64,000 nt of DNA from UBA4665 sp036388555 (GCA_036388555.1 DASVRP010000008.1:1-64000); one strand, 5' to 3'; shown: positions 8,253-17,316, numbered from the stretch's first letter. Notes: a model not told the origin generated them from the letters alone. A program made the numbers and translations.

Positions 8253-8837
8253 ATGATTGCGACACTGACAGGGATTGTAGCGGAGAAGATCGGCAACGTG
8301 ATGGTGCTGGACATCGGCGGGGTAGGGTACGGCGTGCTGGTCACGCTCAGCGATTCCTCCCGGCTCGAGACCGGCCGCAGCGCCAAGCTGTACATCTATG
8401 AGAATATCAAGGAAGACAGCCACGACCTTTTCGGCTTCGTCCGGCTTGATGACAAGAAACTGTTCGAACAACTTCTCAGCGTCAAGAACGTCGGACCTAA
8501 GGTGGCGATGAGCGTGCTCGATATCGGCACTGCCGACGAGGTCCGCGTAGCGATAGCCGGCGGAGACACCAAGCGGCTGCAGTCTGCCAAGGGAGTCGGC
8601 AAGCGTGCCGCCGAGCAGATGGTCGTCGAACTCAAGGACAAGGTCGGCCTGACCGGCGTCGACCTCAGCACGACCGGCATGCTCCAGGGCGAAGGTCTGC
8701 TGCTCCAGGACGAAGCCGTCGAAGCGCTGGTCAGCCTTGGCTACAGCCCGCAGGACGCTGCCCAGGCATTGGCGACGATCGATGCCTCACTGCCGTCGGA
8801 AGACCGCATCAAACTGGCGCTGACGGGTAAGTTCTGA
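8253..8837 (+). CDS. ruvA: Holliday junction helicase subunit RuvA
   Basis: 194 aa. Begins M-I-A-T-L-T-G-I-V, the OB-fold domain I; helix-hairpin-helix motifs at about 70-130 include K-N-V-G-P-K and K-G-V-G-K-R-A-A-E; the C-terminal three-helix domain III contacts RuvB. RuvA binds four-way junctions and loads RuvB. The true start is the internal ATG at 8253, as shown by homology and by the promoter just upstream; the open frame extends 180 bp further without family similarity. Stop and ruvB start overlap by one base (TGATG). Confidence 0.95.
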   Translation: MIATLTGIVAEKIGNVMVLDIGGVGYGVLVTLSDSSRLETGRSAKLYIYENIKEDSHDLFGFVRLDDKKLFEQLLSVKNVGPKVAMSVLDIGTADEVRVAIAGGDTKRLQSAKGVGKRAAEQMVVELKDKVGLTGVDLSTTGMLQGEGLLLQDEAVEALVSLGYSPQDAAQALATIDASLPSEDRIKLALTGKF

Positions 8838-9850
8838 TGGCTATCGACCGCATCGTCAGTACCGCTGCCACCGATCCGACAGAGGATCCCGTAGAGCAGG
8901 AATTCGAGAATAAGCTGCGCCCGCAGGACTTCGCGAATTACATCGGACAGGACAGGCTGAAGCAGAACCTGCAGCTGGCCATCGCTGCTGCCAAGAAGCG
9001 CGGCGAGCCGCTGGACCACATCCTGCTGTACGGGCCGCCGGGCCTCGGCAAGACGACGATGGCCAGCGTTATCGCGCACGAGATGGGTGCGCAGATCCGG
9101 ATAACCAGCGGCCCGGCGATCGAGCGGGCAGGTGATCTGGCCAGCCTGCTGACCAACCTGCAGGACGGCGACATATTATTCATCGACGAGATCCACCGGC
9201 TGCACCGCACCGTCGAAGAAGTGCTGTACTCAGCCATGGAAGACTTTAAGCTGGATATTATGATCGGTAAGGGCCCGTCTGCGCGCAGCTTGCGCCTCGA
9301 CCTGCCGAAGTTCACACTTATCGGTGCGACGACGCGTACCGGGGCGCTGGCGGCACCGCTGCGCGACCGTTTCGGTATGATCCACCGCCTGGAATTTTAC
9401 AACCACGACCAGATCGGCCAGATCATCAGCCGGACCGCCGATATATTGAACGTCAAGATCCATCAGGAAGCGGCCCATGAACTCGCCAAACGATCACGCT
9501 TGACGCCGCGCATCGCCAACCGCCTGCTGAAGCGGGTCCGCGACTATGCCGATGTCAACGGTGACGGCATCATCGATACGCATATCAGTAAGCAGGCGCT
9601 GATCCTGCTCGACGTCGACGACCTTGGCCTCGATCCGGCTGACCGGCTTCTGCTGCTGGCTATCATCGAGAACTACGCCGGTGGGCCGGTCGGCGTCGAG
9701 ACGCTGGCCGCGCTGACGGCTGAGGAACGCTCAACGATCGAGGATTTCATCGAACCCTACCTGATGCAGATCGGACTGCTGGAACGGACGCCACGTGGCC
9801 GCAAAGTTACCCCCAAGGCATACCGCCATCTTAACCGGACCGAACAGTAG
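8837..9850 (+). CDS. ruvB: Holliday junction branch migration ATPase RuvB
   Basis: 337 aa, normal length. Walker A G-P-P-G-L-G-K-T at about residue 61, Walker B with D-E-I-H-R-L near 112, sensor 1 G-A-T-T-R near 157, and an R-P-like C-terminal winged-helix domain. RuvB hexamers pump DNA through the RuvA-bound junction. Overlaps ruvA by one nucleotide, a classic ruvAB operon. Confidence 0.97.
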   Translation: MAIDRIVSTAATDPTEDPVEQEFENKLRPQDFANYIGQDRLKQNLQLAIAAAKKRGEPLDHILLYGPPGLGKTTMASVIAHEMGAQIRITSGPAIERAGDLASLLTNLQDGDILFIDEIHRLHRTVEEVLYSAMEDFKLDIMIGKGPSARSLRLDLPKFTLIGATTRTGALAAPLRDRFGMIHRLEFYNHDQIGQIISRTADILNVKIHQEAAHELAKRSRLTPRIANRLLKRVRDYADVNGDGIIDTHISKQALILLDVDDLGLDPADRLLLLAIIENYAGGPVGVETLAALTAEERSTIEDFIEPYLMQIGLLERTPRGRKVTPKAYRHLNRTEQ

Positions 9851-9892
9851 ACAATTGTCCGCACACAGGTCTAATTGTTGTATAATAGACTC

Positions 9893-10615
9893 ATGAATCA
9901 AAACAACCAACCTGAAACGCCGCCCGCCGGCCAGCAACCCGCGCAGCCACCGGCAACACCGAAACCCGAAGATCTCCAGCCCCAGGTCGTCTATATGGCC
10001 CGGCCGATGGATCCGCAGAAGGTCGAAGTCAGTGAGTACGCACTGAAGCGTCATCAGGAATCGAAGCAGAAATTTCCGAAACTGAATCTCAGCGAAGGCG
10101 AGTTCGTCATCAGCGTCGTCCGTCGCCATTGGATCGGCCTGTTGTCGGTCTGGCTGGCCGTCGGAGCCGTCATATTTGCAGTCGTCGCCCTGTCAGCATT
10201 GCTGATGAGCGGCAGCCTTGACGGCTCGATGGGCGAAGGCCTGAATATATCACCGACCATGCTGGCCGTGCCCGCCATCCTCATTTCCATGCTGGCGCTG
10301 ATCTTCGGCGGAGTCGCCACCTTCATCTATAATGCCAACGAATTTTTCCTGACTAACGAAAGCGTCATCCAGCACATCCAGACCAGCCTGTTCTCGCACC
10401 GTGAGCAGACGGTCAGCCTGTCTAACGTCGAAGACGCCAGCTATACCCAGGACGGTATCATGCCGCACTTATTCAACTACGGCATGCTGCGCCTTTCGAC
10501 CGAAGGCGATGAGACGACTTACCGCTTCAACTACGCCAGCAGTCCGCAGAAGCAGATCGCGACGCTCAACAATGCCGTCGAAGCCTTCAAGAACGGCCGC
10601 CCGGTTACTGGGTAG
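9893..10615 (+). CDS. PH-domain (bPH2/YdbS-like) membrane protein
   Basis: 240 aa. A Pro/Gln-rich cytoplasmic N-terminus (1-75) leads to two transmembrane helices (about 88-110 and 125-150) and a bacterial pleckstrin-homology-like domain (about 155-235) with F-F-L-T-N-E-S-V and L-F-S-H-R-E-Q-T-V-S-L-S-N-V-E motifs. Function of such proteins is unclear; some affect envelope stress. ATG 9893 is preceded by TATAAT (9881-9886) with 6 nt between and no Shine-Dalgarno, a leaderless arrangement. Confidence 0.75.
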   Translation: MNQNNQPETPPAGQQPAQPPATPKPEDLQPQVVYMARPMDPQKVEVSEYALKRHQESKQKFPKLNLSEGEFVISVVRRHWIGLLSVWLAVGAVIFAVVALSALLMSGSLDGSMGEGLNISPTMLAVPAILISMLALIFGGVATFIYNANEFFLTNESVIQHIQTSLFSHREQTVSLSNVEDASYTQDGIMPHLFNYGMLRLSTEGDETTYRFNYASSPQKQIATLNNAVEAFKNGRPVTG

Positions 10616-10625
10616 CAGACCGACC

Positions 10626-10925
10626 TTATTCCTGGAACGGGTTGGTGCGGGCTTCGTCGAACAATGTCTGCACCTCGACACTATTGTCCTGCAGCTGCTG
10701 GATCTTGGAGACGACCTCGGGGTCGACGTGCGGGACACCGGCAGATTTCAGCTTGGCCTGGACGGCTGTCTGGTCGGGCTGCGCCTGGTTGAGGGTCACG
10801 ATGCGCCAGGCCAGGAAGCCATAGATACCGATCAGGAACAATATGAACAGTGGCACGGCGTATTTCTGGATGCGGTGCAGGAACTGCGGGATGGCCTCGC
10901 TGAACGATGCGGATTTTATACTCAT
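10626..10925 (-). CDS. Small pilus-operon membrane protein of unknown function
   Basis: 99 aa with one transmembrane helix at about 23-43 followed by a periplasm-side domain with a predicted helix. It is the last gene of the pilM-pilN-pilO operon, starting with a 4-bp overlap (ATGA) after pilO. By position it could fill a PilP-like role, but it lacks a lipobox and visible similarity to PilP. Confidence 0.55.
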   Translation of the reverse strand: MSIKSASFSEAIPQFLHRIQKYAVPLFILFLIGIYGFLAWRIVTLNQAQPDQTAVQAKLKSAGVPHVDPEVVSKIQQLQDNSVEVQTLFDEARTNPFQE

Positions 10926-11581
10926 GGCTTTATGAACTCGTCTACGGTTAATGTGAATGACACCATATTCCGGTCAAGCGGCGAGGGCTGGAGGACGATA
11001 CCGGTGACCTGAGCGGTGCGGCGGTTCAGTTCAAGCTCCTTGAGGAAAGTGATGAACTTGGTGTAGGGGACGGGTGTGGACGAGTCAAGCTCGATGGTGA
11101 TCGGCAACCGGTAGACGCCATTGATGCCCTTGACCGGTGTCAGTTGCGATAGTGCCTGGGTGGCTGCGGACGGAGCGGTAGGTGTGGCCGGAGTCACAGT
11201 CGCCGTGCCCTGGGTCAGTCCGGTCGCGGCACCTCCGGCTGGGCCGCCAAGGGTCGATGCCGGGAAGTTGATGCCCGTCAGTTTGATGTCGGCTATTGTC
11301 GCCATATTGACGATTTCCCGGACGGCTTTGGCCTGGTCCTTGTCCTGGGGCACGACAACCTTGGCGATCCGCTCCAGTGAACTGTATTTCTCGATATCGG
11401 ACTTCGCCTTGTTCAGGCCGATCTGTTCCTCGGTCAAGACCTGGTCGTGGGTCTTGAACTTGGTCAGCTTGTCAGCCTGTTTCTGGAGTTGCTGGTTCGC
11501 CAGGTAAGCTCCGCCAAGTATCGCTGCGAAGAGGATGACCAGCGTGGCGATCATCATATAATAGGCACGTTTGCTGTTCAT
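10922..11581 (-). CDS. pilO: Type IV pilus alignment protein PilO-like
   Basis: 219 aa. An N-terminal transmembrane helix (about 8-28), a coiled-coil region (30-85) and a C-terminal ferredoxin-like domain separated by a Pro/Thr/Ala linker (about 125-150). This is the PilO layout; PilO forms heterodimers with PilN in the inner-membrane alignment subcomplex. ATGA overlaps with both neighbours show one coupled operon. Confidence 0.8.
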   Translation of the reverse strand: MNSKRAYYMMIATLVILFAAILGGAYLANQQLQKQADKLTKFKTHDQVLTEEQIGLNKAKSDIEKYSSLERIAKVVVPQDKDQAKAVREIVNMATIADIKLTGINFPASTLGGPAGGAATGLTQGTATVTPATPTAPSAATQALSQLTPVKGINGVYRLPITIELDSSTPVPYTKFITFLKELELNRRTAQVTGIVLQPSPLDRNMVSFTLTVDEFIKP

Positions 11582-12180
11582 CGTTCAGCTCCTCCCGAAG
11601 ATTTGTTGATGAAGAGGAAAGGGTTGTCCTTGGCGAAGAGGGCTTTGATGGTGACGGTGCAGGGATATGCTGTCGTGTTAGGGCCTGGGCTGCAGGATAT
11701 GTTCTGGATGTCGGCCTTACTGAAGATCTTATTGGCCGGATCCTCCAGATTGACCTGGAGCTGCGTGGCGCTCCGGTAGTTTGATGAGACGGCGGTGATG
11801 TCCAGCGAACCCTGGATATTACTGATGCTCAGGTCCGTCAGGCTTGTCTGGGGTGGCATGACGGAAGCGACCTGTGTCAGCAGCTCCGAAAACAGCACCT
11901 GGCGGGATAATACCTGTTCCATCAGCTTGAGGCTGCTGGTGATTTCTGCGGAATGTTTGCGCGTCTCCTCGAGTTTCTGTTCGCGCAGGTTGATCTCGGC
12001 CATAGAGACTTTGCCGCTGTATGAATTGATAGATTGCTGCATGTAGAGCATGCCGGCTGTTGCGACGATGCCTACACCGGCCAATCCGAAGAGCATGCCG
12101 AGCGCCCAGTTGCGCAGCCGGCTGTTGCGCCGGGCGTAGATATACTGCTCGCGCAGTTCGGTAGGAAGCAGGTTGATCAT
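11578..12180 (-). CDS. pilN: Type IV pilus assembly protein PilN-like
   Basis: 200 aa. Starts M-I-N-L-L-P, the conserved cytoplasmic PilN peptide that docks into PilM, followed by a transmembrane helix (about 27-49), a coiled coil and a C-terminal periplasmic domain. Forms the PilM-PilN-PilO platform. Coupled by 4-bp overlaps to pilM upstream and pilO downstream. Confidence 0.85.
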   Translation of the reverse strand: MINLLPTELREQYIYARRNSRLRNWALGMLFGLAGVGIVATAGMLYMQQSINSYSGKVSMAEINLREQKLEETRKHSAEITSSLKLMEQVLSRQVLFSELLTQVASVMPPQTSLTDLSISNIQGSLDITAVSSNYRSATQLQVNLEDPANKIFSKADIQNISCSPGPNTTAYPCTVTIKALFAKDNPFLFINKSSGGAER

Positions 12181-13259
12181 GTAAATAACTCCTGGGGCGG
12201 GATCAGGCTCAGCCCCATGACGGTCGCGAACATCGGCTTATCGGCTTTGGAAGGCGGCTGCAGGCCTTTGTGGTCACAATACTGCCAAGGGTCGCAGGCA
12301 CGGACTGCCAGCCGCAGCGTGCTGGTCATGTACTCGGACAGGCCGGGCATGTTGGCGCCACCGCCGAGCGTGACGACCTGGGTGACCTTGCGTTTGTCGC
12401 CGTAACGTTCTTCGTAGTAGCGGATCATGCGGCGTATCTCCTGTGCCAGCTGCTGCAGGACCGGATCCATGGCGGCGATGATCTCGGCCTGCTTCTTGCT
12501 TGGCCCTAGTCCGTACTTGGTCTTGATAGTCTGCGCTTCGGACTGGGTGACGCCGAGCTTGTCGCGGATACGGTTGGTGAAGACTTCGCCACCGCCAGTA
12601 ACGGTGCCGCTGACCAGCATGTGCTGGTCGAAGATGGTGATGTCGGCCGACAGTGAACCGAAGTCGATAAGTACCGCCGGTACGTCACTCTGGCTGTCCT
12701 GCAGGAAGAGCTTACCGGCGGCGTCGATGGTCGTCTCGACACCGACTGTCTCAAGCCCGAGCATCTGCATCAGCTGCAATTGTGAATTGACGGTCTTACG
12801 CGGTACGGCGACAGCGAATACGTCCAGCTTGTTCTCCGATTTGTCCTTGCTTCGGCCGACGACGTCGTAATCGAGGTAGAGCTCTTCGAGCGGCATCGGG
12901 ATGTACTGCTCAGCTTCCAGCTCGACGGCTTCCCGGAGCTGTTTTGATGATAACTGGGGGAGGTTGATCAGACGGGTGAACGTCCGGTAGGCGGGGATGG
13001 CAAAGACGACCCGTTTCGTCGTGATGTCACCGATCAGGTGACGTTCGAACAGGTCCTGGGCTGATTTGGCGATAGCCTTGGGGTCAACGATGATGCCGTC
13101 CTTGATGGCGGCCGGATCGAAATTAGCGCTGCCATAGCCGATGACCCGCGGGCGTTTGCCACGCCATTCGACCTGCATGACCTTGAGCGATCCATGACCG
13201 ATGTCAAAGCCGAAAACCGGTTTGTCTTTGAAAAATAGTGTTGATTTGGTATTTCCCAC
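12177..13259 (-). CDS. pilM: Type IV pilus assembly ATPase-like protein PilM
   Basis: 360 aa from GTG 13259. Actin/FtsA-like fold: phosphate-1 motif F-G-F-D-I-G-H-G-S-L-K near residue 15, a mid-protein D-F-G-S motif, and V-V-T-L-G-G-G-A-N-M-P-G near the C-terminus for adenosine binding. PilM binds the PilN N-terminus on the cytoplasmic face. The frame stays open upstream to a TTG at 13319, but an extended -10 lies inside that stretch, so translation must begin downstream of it. Confidence 0.9.
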   Translation of the reverse strand: MGNTKSTLFFKDKPVFGFDIGHGSLKVMQVEWRGKRPRVIGYGSANFDPAAIKDGIIVDPKAIAKSAQDLFERHLIGDITTKRVVFAIPAYRTFTRLINLPQLSSKQLREAVELEAEQYIPMPLEELYLDYDVVGRSKDKSENKLDVFAVAVPRKTVNSQLQLMQMLGLETVGVETTIDAAGKLFLQDSQSDVPAVLIDFGSLSADITIFDQHMLVSGTVTGGGEVFTNRIRDKLGVTQSEAQTIKTKYGLGPSKKQAEIIAAMDPVLQQLAQEIRRMIRYYEERYGDKRKVTQVVTLGGGANMPGLSEYMTSTLRLAVRACDPWQYCDHKGLQPPSKADKPMFATVMGLSLIPPQELFT

Positions 13260-13284
13260 CTGGAATATGGTCCTTCTTCCGTCA

Positions 13285-13293
13285 ATTATACCA
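13285..13293 (-). promoter_or_regulatory. pilMNO operon extended -10 promoter
   Basis: On the minus strand TGGTATAAT (TATAAT at 13290-13285). An AAGAAGG purine stretch follows in the leader, then the GTG start at 13259. It lies between the pilin terminator and pilM, giving the pilM operon its own promoter. Confidence 0.55.
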
Positions 13294-13324
13294 CTTATCC
13301 TTAGTGGGTGATATCCCAATATGA

Positions 13325-13351
13325 AAGGCCCGGATGATATGTCCGGGCCTT
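13325..13351 (-). terminator. Rho-independent-like terminator after the pilin gene
   Basis: Perfect 10-bp arms AAGGCCCGGA (13325-13334) and TCCGGGCCTT (13342-13351), 7-nt loop. It follows the pilin stop by about 28 bp on the minus strand and precedes the pilM promoter. The trailing T-run is short, so it may only partly terminate. Confidence 0.65.
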
Positions 13352-13378
13352 CGTCAGGTTCGTCCTGCCAGCTGCTGA

Positions 13379-13876
13379 TCAGTTCAGGCTATTGGAGACG
13401 ATGTCGGTGCCGTTGCCTTCCGGTTCCGCCGTCAGGATGTACTTGGTACAATCGTTCGTTTGGTTATCGCACGTTGCGCCAGCGTCATTGGTCGGGCGGT
13501 ACTGGTACTTGTTGGCGACGCCTGCGGCCGCACCGCCGACGCCGTAGTCGCCAGCTGCTGCCTTCGGATCGCGCAGGGCTTCCTTGTCGAGACCCTTCAT
13601 GTTGGCGGCGATGAAGTCGACGTTGTTGTCGCTGTCGCTGCCAAGTCCGCTACCGTCAGCTGCGCCGGTCGGATAGCGTCCGGTCTGGGCGTAGTATGCT
13701 TCGAGCTGTCCTTGGACGGCCTTGAGGTCAGTCGTGCGCTCGGTATTGCGCCCCTTTTGCTGAATACCGTTGTAGGTCGTAATGACGAGAGCGGCCAAGA
13801 TGCCGATGACGACGATTACGATCAGAAGTTCCACGATAGTGAAACCCTGTTGTGTTCGTTTCTTAAGTGAGTTCAT
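13379..13876 (-). CDS. pilA: Major type IV pilin
   Basis: 165 aa. Textbook type IV prepilin: leader M-N-S-L-K-K-R-T-Q-Q-G, cleavage G|F-T-I-V-E-L-L-I with Glu at +5, a hydrophobic helix to about residue 35, then N-G-I-Q-Q-K and an alphabeta-loop. A C-terminal Cys pair (about 139 and 145) could form the D-loop disulfide. Strong AAGGAGGG ribosome-binding site and an excellent promoter upstream, followed by its own terminator, suggest high, separate expression as befits the main fibre subunit. Confidence 0.92.
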   Translation of the reverse strand: MNSLKKRTQQGFTIVELLIVIVVIGILAALVITTYNGIQQKGRNTERTTDLKAVQGQLEAYYAQTGRYPTGAADGSGLGSDSDNNVDFIAANMKGLDKEALRDPKAAAGDYGVGGAAAGVANKYQYRPTNDAGATCDNQTNDCTKYILTAEPEGNGTDIVSNSLN

Positions 13877-13925
13877 GAGGACCCACCCTCCTTTGTGTTA
13901 AATTGGTTGTTTTGATTTTGGACTA

Positions 13926-13939
13926 ACCAGTAAACTGGT
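13926..13939. repeat. Inverted repeat in the pilin leader
   Basis: ACCAGT-AA-ACTGGT, perfect 6-bp arms, lies between the pilin -10 box and the ribosome-binding site. It could be an operator or a 5' hairpin that stabilises the pilin mRNA. No matching regulator can be named. Confidence 0.35.
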
Positions 13940-13958
13940 CAGCCAGCCTCTTCCTATG

Positions 13959-13986
13959 ATTATAGGCATAAGCGTAACTACGTCAA
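13959..13986 (-). promoter_or_regulatory. Strong pilin promoter
   Basis: On the minus strand TTGACG (13986-13981), 16-bp spacer, TATAAT (13964-13959). This is one of the best matches to the housekeeping consensus in the window, located between pilC and the pilin gene, with an approximately 80-nt leader. Confidence 0.75.
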
Positions 13987-13991
13987 GTCTA

Positions 13992-15215
13992 TTATGTGCC
14001 GATGTTCTTGCTGAGGCTGGCGATCGGACCCATGACGCTGGCGGCGATCAGGCCGACGGCCCCGCCAAGTACGACGATCATAATCGGTTCGATGATGGCT
14101 GCCAGACCGTCGATCAGCGTCGTGACCTCTTCCTCGTAGAAGTCGGCCACCTTGATGAGTACGGTGTCGATCTGGCCGGTCTCTTCGCCGACGGCCAGCA
14201 TCTGGCTGACGATAGGAGGGAAGTGCGGGCTCTTACTGATCGGCTCACTGAGTGATTTGCCGTTCCTGACCTGGATAGCGGCTTCGCGGAGTTCCTTCTC
14301 GATGACCTTGTTGCCGATGGCGCCGCCGGTGACTTCGAGGGCGTCGAGAACGCTGACACCGGCTGACATCAGCGAAGCGAAGGTCCGTGAGAAGCGGGCG
14401 ACGGCCATCTTCATCATAATGTTCTTCAGGATCGGTATGTTCAGCAGCAGCAAATGGAACTTGTACTTGCCCTTCGGCGTCCTGATGTAATGCAGGACGG
14501 CGTACGTCAGTCCGGCGAGTACCACGGCGATGATGATGAAGTGGTGTACCATGAAATCGCTGAAGTTCAGCAGGACCTGGGTATACACGGGCAGTTTGGC
14601 GTCGGCGCCGCCCATGTCGGTCAGGATCTTGCCCAGTTTCGGCAGGACCAGCAACATGATGCCGAAGAACGCTACGACGGTGATGCCCATCAGTACCACC
14701 GGATATGACATGGCGCTTTTGATCTTCTTACGGATGGTCGCTTCCAGCTCGACCTGGATGGCCAGACGCTTCAGGATCTCGTCGAGGATTCCGCCTTCCT
14801 CGCCGGCGCGGACCATGTTGACGTAGACTTCGGAGAAGATATTCGGATATTTAGCGAAGGCATTGCCGAGCGGCGCACCACCCTCTACTTCCTTGGTGAT
14901 GTTCATGACAGCCTCTTTGAGGACGGGGCTTTCGGTGTCGCCACCAAGGGTTGCCAGCGAACGGGTCAGCGGAACGCCGGCGCTGATCATGGTTGAAAGC
15001 TGGCGCGTGAAGATGACCAGGTCCTGCAGCTTGACCTTCTTCTTGCCGAAGGACAGTTTGCCGCCGGATTTACCGCCATGTTCACCCAGCTCCTTGATGG
15101 ATAAGGGGTGTATGCCCTGGTGTGTCAGGTTGGCTATCAGCGCCTCATGGCTGCCGGCTTCGGCAATGCCTTCGATGGTCTTGCCGGCTTTGATCGCTTT
15201 ATAACTGTATTTCAT
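13992..15215 (-). CDS. pilC: Type IV pilus inner-membrane platform protein PilC
   Basis: 407 aa, the usual length. N-terminal region with the S-x-x-x-L...G-x-x-x-L-x-I linker, then two GspF domains (about 70-195 and 275-395) each followed by transmembrane helices. Motifs such as F-x-R-Q-L-S-T-M-I-S-A-G-V-P-L and the G-x-x-x-G-x-I-D repeat are typical. PilC anchors the PilB motor and moves pilins into the fibre. It follows pilB by 8 bp, so they form one transcription unit. Confidence 0.95.
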   Translation of the reverse strand: MKYSYKAIKAGKTIEGIAEAGSHEALIANLTHQGIHPLSIKELGEHGGKSGGKLSFGKKKVKLQDLVIFTRQLSTMISAGVPLTRSLATLGGDTESPVLKEAVMNITKEVEGGAPLGNAFAKYPNIFSEVYVNMVRAGEEGGILDEILKRLAIQVELEATIRKKIKSAMSYPVVLMGITVVAFFGIMLLVLPKLGKILTDMGGADAKLPVYTQVLLNFSDFMVHHFIIIAVVLAGLTYAVLHYIRTPKGKYKFHLLLLNIPILKNIMMKMAVARFSRTFASLMSAGVSVLDALEVTGGAIGNKVIEKELREAAIQVRNGKSLSEPISKSPHFPPIVSQMLAVGEETGQIDTVLIKVADFYEEEVTTLIDGLAAIIEPIMIVVLGGAVGLIAASVMGPIASLSKNIGT

Positions 15216-15223
15216 ATGTTTGC

Positions 15224-17035
15224 TTATTCTACCGATGTAACGCGCAGGACTTCCTCGACGGTCGTCTGGCCGCGCAGGGCTTTGACGAGGCCGTCGATCT
15301 GCATCGTGACCATGCCGTCCTCGATGGCGACCCTCTGGATATTCTCACTTGTCTCATTGGTGACAATCATCTTCTGGATGCCGGATGAGTTGTCGAGCAC
15401 CTCGTATATACCGATGCGTCCGCGGTAGCCGGTATGATTGCAGCTCTCGCAGCCATCGGGATTTGCCTGCCAAAGGTGTTTGATAGAGATGTCGGTGCTG
15501 GCAAGTTCGGTTGATGAGCTGGCATTGGTCTTGCTGACGCCGGCGCCGATGTTGCCGGCCAGGGCCTGTGCTTCGAGGTCATGCAGGTATTTCATGACGG
15601 CCGGCTTATCGAGGTGAAACGCTTCGGCCAGCCGCAGCGAGGTGGTCTCGTCAGGCATATATTGTGTCCGGCAGTCGATACACAAGCGGCGGACCAGGCG
15701 CTGGCCGACGACACAGCGGACGGTGCTGGCGATCAGGAACGGTTCGATCTGCATGTCGAGCAGGCGGGGCAGGCAGGTGGCGGCGTTGTTGGTGTGGAGG
15801 GTCGAGAATACCAGGTGTCCGGTCAGTGCCGCCTGGACGGCCAACTGGGCCGTCTCACCGTCGCGGATCTCGCCGACCATGATGATGTTCGGATCCTGGC
15901 GCAGTAGGGCGCGCAGCCCGTTGGTGAATGTCATGCCTGCGATCGGGTTGACCTGCACCTGGTTGGCACCGAAGATACGGTATTCTACCGGATCCTCGAC
16001 CGTCGAGATATTGACGGTCGGAGTATTGAGCATACTGAGGACGCTGAACAGCGTGGTCGATTTACCGGATCCGGTCGGGCCGGTCACCAGCACCATGCCG
16101 TGCGGTTGGATGATGGCCTGCTGGATCACCTTGAGGGCGACGCCCCAGAAGCCGAGCTCTTCGAGGGTCGAAGGCTTGCTGGATTCGTTCAGGATACGCA
16201 TGACGACCTTTTCGCCGTCGACGATCGGCAGAGTGGAGACACGCAGGGCGTAGACCAGCCCAGCGACCTCGACCTTGAAGCGGCCGTCCTGCGGGGCGCG
16301 GTGTTCATCGATCTTCAAGTTGCTGAGGATCTTGATGCGGCTGACCAGGGCGCCGAGCAGCTTGCGCGGCAATTTGTTGGCCTCGCGCAGGACGCCGTCT
16401 ACTCGGTAACGGATGATGACGTAACCCTCGCGCGGCTCGATATGGATGTCGCTGGCGCCAGCTTTGACCCCATATTCGATGATAAGGTTGACGGTCTGGG
16501 CGATCGGCGAATCCTCGGCGACCTCATCCTCACTGACTTCCTCCTCTTCGTCGTCGGTCGTGACATCGCTGGAGATGACCTTGGTCAGTTCGCTGGAGAT
16601 GTTACCGCGGTACTGGTCGAGCGCGCCCTGGATAACTGATTCGGTGGCGATGTGCAGCTTGATGTTGGCGCCGAGCTGTTTGCGAAGGAAGTTGATGGCC
16701 TGGATGTCATCGGGGTCCTGCAGGGCGATCAGCCGGTTGCCGTCGGTATCGACGCTGAAGACGACCGCCTTGTACTGCCGGGCGATGCGTTCCGGAATGA
16801 GCTTCAGGATGTCGCGGCTCAGTTCGCGGGGGTTGAACTCGGTATAGGGGATCTCGATCTCGGCGGCATAGAGCTTCGTCAGGTCTTTCTCTGTCAGGAC
16901 GTTGCCGCGCGTCACGATATCCTGGAGCGGTTTCTTCTCTGTCTTTTCCTGTTCACGCAGCGGTTTGATCTGTTCGTCGCTGAATTTGCCACTGGCCTTC
17001 AGCAGCTTCTCGACCATGTCATCGGATATGCGCAT
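15224..17035 (-). CDS. pilB: Type IV pilus extension ATPase PilB
   Basis: 603 aa. N-terminal GspE_N domain (about 40-150), then the secretion ATPase with Walker A G-P-T-G-S-G-K-S-T near residue 325, Asp and His boxes, Walker B E-I-R-D-G-E-T-A, and the tetracysteine zinc site C-x2-C ... C-x2-C (about 488-575). Powers pilus extension. ATG 17035 (M-R-I-S-D-D) fits the domain start; the open frame continues 75 codons upstream with no family similarity and past a promoter. No PilT retraction ATPase or prepilin peptidase is in this window. Confidence 0.95.
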   Translation of the reverse strand: MRISDDMVEKLLKASGKFSDEQIKPLREQEKTEKKPLQDIVTRGNVLTEKDLTKLYAAEIEIPYTEFNPRELSRDILKLIPERIARQYKAVVFSVDTDGNRLIALQDPDDIQAINFLRKQLGANIKLHIATESVIQGALDQYRGNISSELTKVISSDVTTDDEEEEVSEDEVAEDSPIAQTVNLIIEYGVKAGASDIHIEPREGYVIIRYRVDGVLREANKLPRKLLGALVSRIKILSNLKIDEHRAPQDGRFKVEVAGLVYALRVSTLPIVDGEKVVMRILNESSKPSTLEELGFWGVALKVIQQAIIQPHGMVLVTGPTGSGKSTTLFSVLSMLNTPTVNISTVEDPVEYRIFGANQVQVNPIAGMTFTNGLRALLRQDPNIIMVGEIRDGETAQLAVQAALTGHLVFSTLHTNNAATCLPRLLDMQIEPFLIASTVRCVVGQRLVRRLCIDCRTQYMPDETTSLRLAEAFHLDKPAVMKYLHDLEAQALAGNIGAGVSKTNASSSTELASTDISIKHLWQANPDGCESCNHTGYRGRIGIYEVLDNSSGIQKMIVTNETSENIQRVAIEDGMVTMQIDGLVKALRGQTTVEEVLRVTSVE

Positions 17036-17060
17036 ATTTAGTGTCCACCCATTTGGCCTC

Positions 17061-17089
17061 ATTTTAGCATCTAGTAGATGAAACATAAA
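17061..17089 (-). promoter_or_regulatory. pilBC promoter
   Basis: Minus strand TTTATG (17089-17084), 17-bp spacer, TAAAAT (17066-17061) preceded by TG one base upstream (extended -10). Leaves a leader of about 20 nt before the pilB ATG at 17035. Confidence 0.5.
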
Positions 17090-17232
17090 CGTTATGTGCC
17101 GAATATGTGCGAAATCCTTGTGCTTACCCGGACTTATTGTAATATTTAATATATTTTGGCATGAGCATGTTGGCTTTGCTATACATGCAACCAGACCAAA
17201 TACGTACGTTTGAGTATTGGATGTGATAGAGC

Positions 17233-17298
17233 CCGGAACCATGTAAAACTCCGCAGACAAGGAGGTTCCGGCAGAGAAAAACTCTTACCTGGGCAGGT
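17233..17298 (+). other. Stacked inverted repeats upstream of recA (candidate structured RNA)
   Basis: The 343-bp gap between pilB and recA holds CCGGAACC (17233-17240) and GGTTCCGG (17264-17271), perfect 8-bp arms, with a nested CTCC/GGAG pairing (17249-17252 / 17261-17264). Two small hairpins follow: AGAG-AAAAA-CTCT (17273-17285) and ACCT-GGGC-AGGT (17287-17298), then a T6 run at 17312-17317. This could be a short noncoding RNA ending before the recA promoter. It does not match tRNA, SRP RNA or a riboswitch that I recognise. The rest of the gap (17090-17230) is AT-rich and shows no feature. Confidence 0.35.
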
Positions 17299-17316
17299 GC
17301 AGAACGTAGGCTTTTT

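Noticed and set aside
13260..13319. Upstream extension of pilM to TTG 13319
   Set aside because: An extended -10 promoter lies inside the extension and the extra residues do not resemble PilM; GTG 13259 fits the family N-terminus.
17036..17260. 75-codon N-terminal extension of PilB
   Set aside because: Contains a promoter and no family similarity; the ATG at 17035 begins the known domain.
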